DNA of 32,936 nt from positions 1 through 32,936 of the forward strand of contig LT649360.1 in assembly GCA_900128395.1 (NCBI GenBank), read 5' to 3'. The translations under genes and the position numbers were made by a program. The stretch comes from Stramenopiles sp. TOSAG23-2. Lineage: Eukaryota; Sar. Each line of letters opens with the position of its first letter. Position 1 is the stretch's first letter. Below the pieces are notes generated by a model. That model was not told the DNA's origin and ran no database searches. It was given only the letters and a program-made list of their open reading frames with translations. This document shows, piece after piece, positions 27,701 to 32,936 of this stretch.

Positions 27701-30700
27701 TAATCATTTTTCAAACGATGATGAAAATGAAAAAATGGATATGGCTACTATTCAACCATTTTTAAACATATTGAATTCAAATGTTTGTAGCAATGAGACC
27801 TATATTCCTCAAAATCATGCATTGAAATGTATTACTAGTGGGTTTTGTAATTTATTGCCTGATAATGGTGCAGAGGAAATATTTAAAATTTTATTCACTA
27901 TGCTCATTACAAATCAAGCTTCTATTTCGCGTGCTGATATTTTTGAAGGTATAAAAAATCTTGAACTTGGATCCGATATATTATTAAATTATATTCATGA
28001 TTTATTAGAAGATGCAAATAATAATAATGGAAGTAGCAAAAAAGGAAAGAAGAAGAGAAAAAAGAAAAAGGCAGAGGAAGACGATAATATTACTACAAAT
28101 AATACGACAGAATTACCATTAGATTGGATATCAAAAGCAACAATCCTTGCTGAAATTTGCAATGTCAAAGAAGATTTGCGTAAATCAAGGGAAATTGCAT
28201 TTTGCTTATTAAATATTTTAAACGTAATTTTAAATTCAAATGTTGATACCAACAATCAATATAGCCCAATCGAATATTGTAAGCATATATTGATGGAAGG
28301 TGTACGTGCATTATTACAAAATTCTATATTAGAAATTTCATTAAAAACAGATGCAAACAAAAATAAAAACAAGAAAAAAAGAAAAAAGAATCAACAAAGC
28401 ATTGAGACGGAAATTACTGAAAAACATGCTGAGATTCTTGTTCTATGTGTGCAACAAACAAATAGTAGTCAAACTAGAAATTCAGGTTTGTTACTGTTGG
28501 CACATTTATCAAAAGAAAGTCCAGAAATTTTATTAAACGCGTTGGTACCAGTCTTCACATATATGGGCAAGTCTGCTACGATGCATGATGATAATTTTAC
28601 CTTTCATGTAGTGCAGCGCATTGTTGAAAGTGTCGTTGGTGCAGTTCAAGAAGTTCAAGGAAAACATAATGTTACCTTGCGCAAACTATTGAATGTCTTT
28701 GTGCAAGCATTGGCACAAATCAATCCACATCGTCGACAGCGCTTAATGTTTATGGTCGTTTCAATTATGCAACCTGGTGCATTAGCAAGCATGATGGCAT
28801 TGTTATTTTCTAGAAATAGTAGTGATAAAGAAGCCTTAATGAATGGAAACATGGATGGAGATGTAGACATGGAAGATAATACTAGTAGTAGTAGTAATAA
28901 TAATAATAATAATACATTTACGACGTATGATAAAATTGAATTTGGTTTAGGTTTATCACATCGTTTTTCAGCAGAAGAGCAAGCTATGATGATCGCTAGG
29001 TTGTTGAATAGTATAGTGAAGGAAAAATTGTACGAGGACAACACTATGGATGATTCCGATGATGATGATGATGATGAAGAAGATATTAATGTAGGAGCGG
29101 GATTAATCGATACACAAAATAATTTTAAAGATGCGAGAGCATATGTAAAAGACGTGTTGCGATTTTTATATCAACATATTTCATCAAAAGGTTTTCTTCG
29201 AAGACTTGTACATGCACAATATAAGAGTGGCAACAACAATCGTAACAAAAATAACAACAACGATGCTGCATCGATAATTGATAAAGCATTCTTTCACTCG
29301 TGTACCAATATAATAACGTTTATGAGACGTATTTCTCGAAAGCTAAGCGACGGTCCAAATGCAAAGGAAAAATCATTTTTAGAATCATTGTCAACAGATT
29401 TATACAGCACACTTGCGAAGATTAATGCAGCATTATCAACACCAAGTTTCCTTACGATTACCGGGGAGCTATTGCAACATAGTGACGTGTTAGTGCGTAA
29501 AACCGCATTGTCCTTATTTATTGAAAAGATTGAGGATATCCATGGAGATCTAACGGAAGAGGAAACGGTTATGTTTCTCGATATGCTCGGACCTATTAAA
29601 GAATTGCTATCATCAACGCGGCCAAAGAAAAATGAAGTTCAAGATTATCAAATTGCAATATATACACTTGATATTTTAGTCGATGCGTTTGGTAAAGAAT
29701 ATTCTTTACGGTTTAAAGATTTTCAATCTTTATTGTGTAGATTATTGGATACAGATGTTTGCCAGAAAAGCGTTATTTTGCTTAATTGTACGCATATTAG
29801 CTTGGCTAAAATGTGTGACGTTTTTGGTCCATCGGCATTGCCTATATTACCAAAATTGATGCCATCATTATTAAAATGCCTAGATAAATACTTCAATGTC
29901 ACTTCAGAAATGATAAATAATTTCACAGATTCGGAACGTGATCTATTAGATACATCATTGAAAGCACTTGCAATTGTTGTCGGTCGTTTGCCAAAGTTTT
30001 GTACTCCGTATTTAAATAAAATATTATCATTTTTGCTTACCAGAGCGGAAGGTAGTGTAGAAACGATAGAAGGTCTTGGTCAATTTGCCGAGCAGTTAAC
30101 GTCAGTTGTTGCAGCAAATATTGAATCGAGGGTATTATTGCCAATCTTATACAATCTGTTCCCTGGTTTATCTGATTCAAAGCATAAATGCCGTCTATTT
30201 GATATGATCAATGCGCACATTGAAGTTATTCCAAATGATTGGATGAAAAAGAATTACATGCAAATATTTAAATTGTTTTTACAATCTTTTAAAGGTCATG
30301 ATAATTTAACGTTTGAAGAATCTTTATCGTATCGCCAATCGTTGTTAGATGCATTTACATCATTAATTTTAAAATTAAATGAAAAACGAATGAGACCTTT
30401 GTTCTTTAAAATTAAAGAATTCTTATTAGATGATGCACATGATTATGATGTGAAACGATCTCGCAAAGTATTGTTATATCATTTGTGTGAAAAATTAATA
30501 ACAAAACTAAAATCAATCTTTATACCATTTTTGGTGTATGTATATGAACCAGCAACGGATGAAGTGAAAGAATTTGTCAATCGTTTCAAGGATAAAGGTA
30601 AATTAAAGAAACGAAAAATTACAACAGATTTGGAATGGCATATACAATCTGTGAAATATGTCTTATCAATGTTTGAAAAATGTTTTGTATATGATGCTGC

Positions 30701-31166
30701 AGCTGCTGCAATCAAAGGCAATGATGATTATGATAAATTTGTAAATCAAACGCGATTTAACGTAATGGTTGCACCTCTAACGGATGTTGTGACATGTTGC
30801 TCATTAGATCGTGTTGCAACGGATGGTGATTATGTCGATTTGATGAATAATTATCTTACACCATGTGTTGCAAATTTTGCATTGGCTGCTGGTAATGATG
30901 AATTATGGAAATCATTGCATCACCGTTTGTGTTTACATACAAGAAATGAAGAACCAATGGGAAGATATCATACATTGAAAACGATACAAGAATGCTTTGA
31001 AAATGTCGGTGAGGAGTATTTAATCATGTTGCCAGAAACGATTTCTTATTTATCCGAATTGTTAGAAGATACAGATACGGAAGTGGAAAATTTAGCACGT
31101 GGATTGAAAGCATTGTTGGAAAAATTAAATGGTGGTGAAAGCTTGGATAGTTATTTGTTTGGTTGA
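24504..31166 (+). CDS. UTP10: UTP10 / HEATR1, U3 snoRNP small-subunit processome factor
   Basis: A giant HEAT-repeat protein of 2,220 codons without introns; family members are about 1,770-2,150. The N-terminus matches the family strongly (SSLSEQLQRIQ, LFSKTAYACRRDLQTVEFN, FLRHVSAYVLLKPTHKVFEYFV, VLPFHSTNIFLRVL). The BP28CT region lies at about 1900-2025 (LLDAFTSLILKLNEKRMRPL, LITKLKSIFIPFLVYVY). The family acts in the nucleolus, in the t-UTP/UTP-A part of the SSU processome, for 18S rRNA processing and rDNA transcription. Lineage-specific Asn, Asp and Lys-rich inserts fall between HEAT repeats. The 108-bp duplication gives two in-frame ATGs (24504 and 24612); 24612 is the likelier native start (2,184 residues), since the first copy translates leader sequence. 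Confidence 0.95.
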   Translation: MSSLSEQLQRIQGQTESTKNKVKKGRASILLKNTHIMSSLSEQLQRIQGQTESTKNKVKKGRASILFDANVAADIDSDSIYTMGLNGYKELCSYDAQLEQYESSLFSKTAYACRRDLQTVEFNNELNSSIGKFLRHVSAYVLLKPTHKVFEYFVRHFKIHEKNVDMFLDAVLPFHSTNIFLRVLSICAIEGTRWEFLSKAQRNFASIERKVLVTRCCDDMSLVNFLCDSVRNVSDGTHQTKVKVTFTTVVLIEVLERCKNHQERKKSLFTRLLPYITDGIKCRTCFDFQVSGYMIVSSICKCGARLTQNLFAYLISTITVNMNESKLDVSIRCLVCVYQAAKNQQVEIPLPQKPYNKLKNMGETLVKVLKNIVIVENIDISAFISKFLLKLLQNITSVNGNTLRTFQLLHFIIDELPLNNHVQDMTTHIFTVLNENNILNRTEKDTIELKMKIKDLIISISKKYPNLIDNAMENSFKSIMEINNQVQTTKGESDKEPGKAVVNFITDVFSFSKHRPVNNSNTTLFLALEHSLEAVRLEALETLQSIILSLNKSNDNNNDDDDDDDAFEFVHQAINARLRVDESPQVLKQLVHLVQSIEWQWEETHATTFLNALNIALKRLANNKQLLHTRREIFTLLSSNFTEALSDNEKMQSLSLELILNDIPPMSLIEKKWMGGFDGETARVAIKVANDSKHLLFGNTSRTKGKRGKKKKSTKKADSNTDTSLASLISNLQKQMANYVVNDLDAALIQIEGLNLKPSSYEFILEMLNTIDLNGTTVSSSNQDTIPKTIIRLCFQHFNKLVRNGRELYFKAEILKQASNFDLENLKDIRECMNVGIDAFNNCKIQKTASSEVYVIASLLLALWTTSTVNITDNNNNNNNNDINQEMQTLMSKHFDGAALEILLLVSQSLEKYSSDMPSNILNAIQYNCWFLIDLCMKSISDSVSGSRTSKRNMISIDFQLLLPYILVAQHFFGGNTISEDEEENIIQWFIHYAEFFLQQNAKYAVFMLLALQKAPSAKVVRNFSSLIDTLLEQYASKSSDNEQAMEEHVGTITLKYVEECFEACINHFSNDDENEKMDMATIQPFLNILNSNVCSNETYIPQNHALKCITSGFCNLLPDNGAEEIFKILFTMLITNQASISRADIFEGIKNLELGSDILLNYIHDLLEDANNNNGSSKKGKKKRKKKKAEEDDNITTNNTTELPLDWISKATILAEICNVKEDLRKSREIAFCLLNILNVILNSNVDTNNQYSPIEYCKHILMEGVRALLQNSILEISLKTDANKNKNKKKRKKNQQSIETEITEKHAEILVLCVQQTNSSQTRNSGLLLLAHLSKESPEILLNALVPVFTYMGKSATMHDDNFTFHVVQRIVESVVGAVQEVQGKHNVTLRKLLNVFVQALAQINPHRRQRLMFMVVSIMQPGALASMMALLFSRNSSDKEALMNGNMDGDVDMEDNTSSSSNNNNNNTFTTYDKIEFGLGLSHRFSAEEQAMMIARLLNSIVKEKLYEDNTMDDSDDDDDDEEDINVGAGLIDTQNNFKDARAYVKDVLRFLYQHISSKGFLRRLVHAQYKSGNNNRNKNNNNDAASIIDKAFFHSCTNIITFMRRISRKLSDGPNAKEKSFLESLSTDLYSTLAKINAALSTPSFLTITGELLQHSDVLVRKTALSLFIEKIEDIHGDLTEEETVMFLDMLGPIKELLSSTRPKKNEVQDYQIAIYTLDILVDAFGKEYSLRFKDFQSLLCRLLDTDVCQKSVILLNCTHISLAKMCDVFGPSALPILPKLMPSLLKCLDKYFNVTSEMINNFTDSERDLLDTSLKALAIVVGRLPKFCTPYLNKILSFLLTRAEGSVETIEGLGQFAEQLTSVVAANIESRVLLPILYNLFPGLSDSKHKCRLFDMINAHIEVIPNDWMKKNYMQIFKLFLQSFKGHDNLTFEESLSYRQSLLDAFTSLILKLNEKRMRPLFFKIKEFLLDDAHDYDVKRSRKVLLYHLCEKLITKLKSIFIPFLVYVYEPATDEVKEFVNRFKDKGKLKKRKITTDLEWHIQSVKYVLSMFEKCFVYDAAAAAIKGNDDYDKFVNQTRFNVMVAPLTDVVTCCSLDRVATDGDYVDLMNNYLTPCVANFALAAGNDELWKSLHHRLCLHTRNEEPMGRYHTLKTIQECFENVGEEYLIMLPETISYLSELLEDTDTEVENLARGLKALLEKLNGGESLDSYLFG

Positions 31167-31394
31167 CAGTAAAATGTGTATGTTAGAAAAAGTACTGTGT
31201 ATGTGCGCGTGTATTTAATTTTACGAAAAATTTTACCTTTTAAAATTATTACCGCGTGAATTAAATGGTGGTGAAAGCTTGGATAGTTATTTGTTTGGTT
31301 GACAGTAAAATGTGTATGTTAGAAAAAGTACTGTGTATGTGCGCGTGTATTTAATTTTACGAAAAATTTTACCTTTTAAAATTATTACCGCGTG
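31123..31394. repeat. exact tandem duplication, period 136 bp (UTP10 3' end)
   Basis: Bases 31123-31258 recur at 31259-31394, directly adjacent. The first copy contains the last codons (LNGGESLDSYLFG) and the stop of UTP10; the second repeats them downstream as non-functional sequence. Confidence 0.95.
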
Positions 31395-31557
31395 TCGTAC
31401 TTCGTAAATAATTGTTTTCGTATTAAATTTTATTTTTAAATAATTAAAATTAAACCGAAATACTTTTTTTAATATTTTTACGAACCGTACACCACATCAG
31501 CACCCACCACCTCATCAAATTATCAAATTTAATTACCCACGCACCCTCTCTCTCTCT
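31395..31557. other. convergent 3' spacer with TCGTA/TACGA motifs
   Basis: Short AT-rich spacer between UTP10 and the WW gene. TCGTA at 31395 and 31402 and TACGAA at 31479 continue the pattern seen at other gene ends; a TC run abuts the WW gene stop. Confidence 0.45.
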
Positions 31558-32157
31558 TCATTTTCTCAACACAAATCCTCTATCTTTCGGTTTCTCATCC
31601 CATGCTATTTCACCAGTCTCGCTATGTTCAAAATAAATACGATCGGTATATTCATCAAAATGTTCAACCCATTTAGCAGCTTCTAATTCTTGTAAATAAA
31701 CTTGTGCCTCTGCAGCTTCTTTTTTCAATTTATCTTCCTTCTCTTTGCGTTTCGCATTTGCAATTCTGCGAGCTCGGCGTCCTTTGGATGCATGCTTCCA
31801 TTTTCTAAATACTTCTTTTTTTGCTGCACCAAGCCAACGTTTCATAACACGTCTCATCACTGCAAATTCTTCTTCTATTTTTTCTCTAACTTCATCTAAT
31901 TGTTCTTGAATATATTCTTCTATAACAGTTAATTTGCAATCTTTCTTCAGTTCTGACCAAGACATACGTTCATAACGAACTAATTTTTGTTCCTCCTCTA
32001 CGGCTTCTTCTGTTTCATTTTCATAATTTTCAACTTCTTTTTCTGTCAAACGTTCCTCCCGTTCTGCCTCTTCTTCTTCATCCTCTCGATCTAAATCTTC
32101 TAACTCTTGAATATCATCCTCATCCAACGTTTCATGTTCAATTGCATATTCCGGCAA
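31558..32157 (-). CDS. acidic coiled-coil protein with C-terminal WW-like domain, 5' end missing
   Basis: About 199 codons: a very acidic Glu/Asp N-terminal half, a basic helical region (VMRRVMKRWLGAAKKEVFRKW, then KGRRARRIANAKRKEKEDKL), and a WW-like domain (KWVEHFDEYTDRIYFEHSE, ending AWDEKP). No family recognised beyond WW. The frame has no ATG at its upstream end: it stays open to a stop at 32170-32172 and first Met is residue 65 (about 31965). The coding signal stops where the divergent RGS frame begins, so the native start is missing here. Convergent with UTP10. Confidence 0.65.
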   Translation of the reverse strand: MPEYAIEHETLDEDDIQELEDLDREDEEEEAEREERLTEKEVENYENETEEAVEEEQKLVRYERMSWSELKKDCKLTVIEEYIQEQLDEVREKIEEEFAVMRRVMKRWLGAAKKEVFRKWKHASKGRRARRIANAKRKEKEDKLKKEAAEAQVYLQELEAAKWVEHFDEYTDRIYFEHSETGEIAWDEKPKDRGFVLRK

Positions 32158-32921
32158 TATATAATGAATTTATCGCTGCAAATTCTCCCACAGAAATTTG
32201 TTTATCATCCAAAACACGGGAAACAGTAGAGGAAGGATTGAAAAAAATACCACCTGTGAATACCGTGTTTGATGCTGCGTTAGAAGAAGTATATGGTACA
32301 TTGCAACGAGATTTATATTTACGATTTAAAGCAAGTGATGATTTGAAAATATTAAAACAATTATTAGCTATGAAACGTACAGCGGATGACATCGTATCTC
32401 ATTTTCATCGGATTGGTGTGATGCCAGATAGTCTTTGGACCAATCCAAATTTTAAAATAGCCAATATAAATTTTAAAGAGATACCATTGGAAACTGTTTT
32501 AAGCGATAAATATATGGTTCGAGTGTTTACAACATTTTTAACTAAATCTCACGCAGCAGAAAATGTCATGCTTGTATTAAGTGTGAAAGGGTTTTAAAAA
32601 TTATTTAAAGAAAAAGATGAAATAACCAGGGAAATTGCTTGGTTGATTTACGTTGCATTTATCTTGGAAGGTTCAGAATATCAAGTATCGACGGATAAAT
32701 TTGAAAGGCAAAAAATAGCTTTTCAACTTGGTAAACCAAAAATAGATATGTTCGATAAGGTTCATGATGCATGTTATATTTTGCAACAAGCGCAATATAC
32801 TACATTTAAAACATCGGATGATTTCAAAACGTTAGAAAAAGTACTAATCGATGCAAAAAAATTAAAGGACAATGGAAGAGAAAGTCCTTCCCCACGCAGT
32901 TCAACATGTGTTGCTTTTTGA
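32158..32921 (+). pseudogene. RGS-domain protein, 5'-truncated with an in-frame stop
   Basis: The first part (NEFIAANSPTEICLSSKTR, then VFDAALEEVYGTLQRDLYLRF) matches the C-terminal half of an RGS domain. A second, complete-length RGS domain follows (LETVLSDKYMVRVFTTFLTK through AWLIYVAFILEGS to ILQQAQYTTFKTSDDFKTL). RGS domains speed GTP hydrolysis by G-alpha subunits. The second domain is split by TAA at 32595-32597 in the same frame, at a spot where family members usually carry a Lys-like residue (VKGF*KLFKE), so one A-to-T change would explain it. No ATG or first half of the first domain is present: sequence to the left belongs to the WW gene. It ends at TGA 32921. Either a decayed gene or assembly error plus base error. 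Confidence 0.7.
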
Positions 32922-32936
32922 TTTTTTAAAATTTTT

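Noticed and set aside
24504-31166. Introns in the large UTP10 frame
   Set aside because: The frame is continuous for over 6.6 kb and the insertions are in-frame low-complexity runs rather than intron-like.
32592-32600. Reassigned stop codon (TAA as sense)
   Set aside because: TAA ends several intact genes here (for example 1967, 6992, 10194, 24019), and only one in-frame internal case is seen.

Overview
The window looks like nuclear DNA from an AT-rich, gene-dense, intron-poor microbial eukaryote (a protist). Reasons: the families are eukaryotic (UTP10/HEATR1 ribosome-biogenesis factor, AGC protein kinase, PH protein with a CaaX end, RGS domains, U-box, SAP, MYND, RCC1, CDF zinc transporter, CCHC zinc knuckles). 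The proteins carry Asn, Asp and Ser homopolymer runs, the standard stop codons fit, and even a gene of about 2,200 codons shows no intron. No tRNA, rRNA, CRISPR or prokaryotic operon signal was seen. I cannot place the lineage more closely from sequence alone.

Layout: CCHC zinc-knuckle gene (+, 33-1967, no ATG at its 5' end); a 5' promoter/leader module with a frameshifted MYND-RCC1 gene that runs into an inverted copy of its own leader (2343-4226); secreted 2OG-Fe(II) oxygenase (-); MBL-fold protein lacking most metal ligands (+); His-rich ZnT/CDF transporter (-); AGC kinase (+); GT41/OGT-like C-terminal remnant (-) abutting another copy of the MYND leader module; coiled-coil WW protein (+); PH-CaaX protein (-); ankyrin gene with three internal exact duplications (+); papain-like cysteine peptidase with a SUMO-interacting-motif tail (-); a gene-poor 19.2-21.2 kb stretch with two 437-bp direct repeats around a 541-bp core and a degraded orphan ORF; a small secreted protein (-); a SAP/U-box/ankyrin/LRR protein (+); UTP10 (+); a WW protein without a start (-) that meets head-to-head an RGS gene (+) without its 5' half and with a nonsense codon.

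Genes alternate strand almost strictly, giving convergent and divergent pairs with short spacers. Most 3' spacers carry TACGA/TCGTA inverted repeats, the best being a perfect 30-bp palindrome after the kinase gene. These could be gene-end signals.

The strongest anomaly is nine exact, adjacent tandem duplications with periods of 79-246 bp. Six involve coding sequence and four of those break the frame. Removing one copy restores the frame in the two genes where I checked both sides fully (ankyrin, peptidase). They are either very recent duplications or unmerged contig overlaps from assembly, so gene breaks in this window should be read with that in mind. I see no single multi-gene pathway here. 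The most notable proteins are the catalytically dead-looking MBL protein, the peptidase-NLS-SIM protein and the SAP-U-box-ANK-LRR protein.
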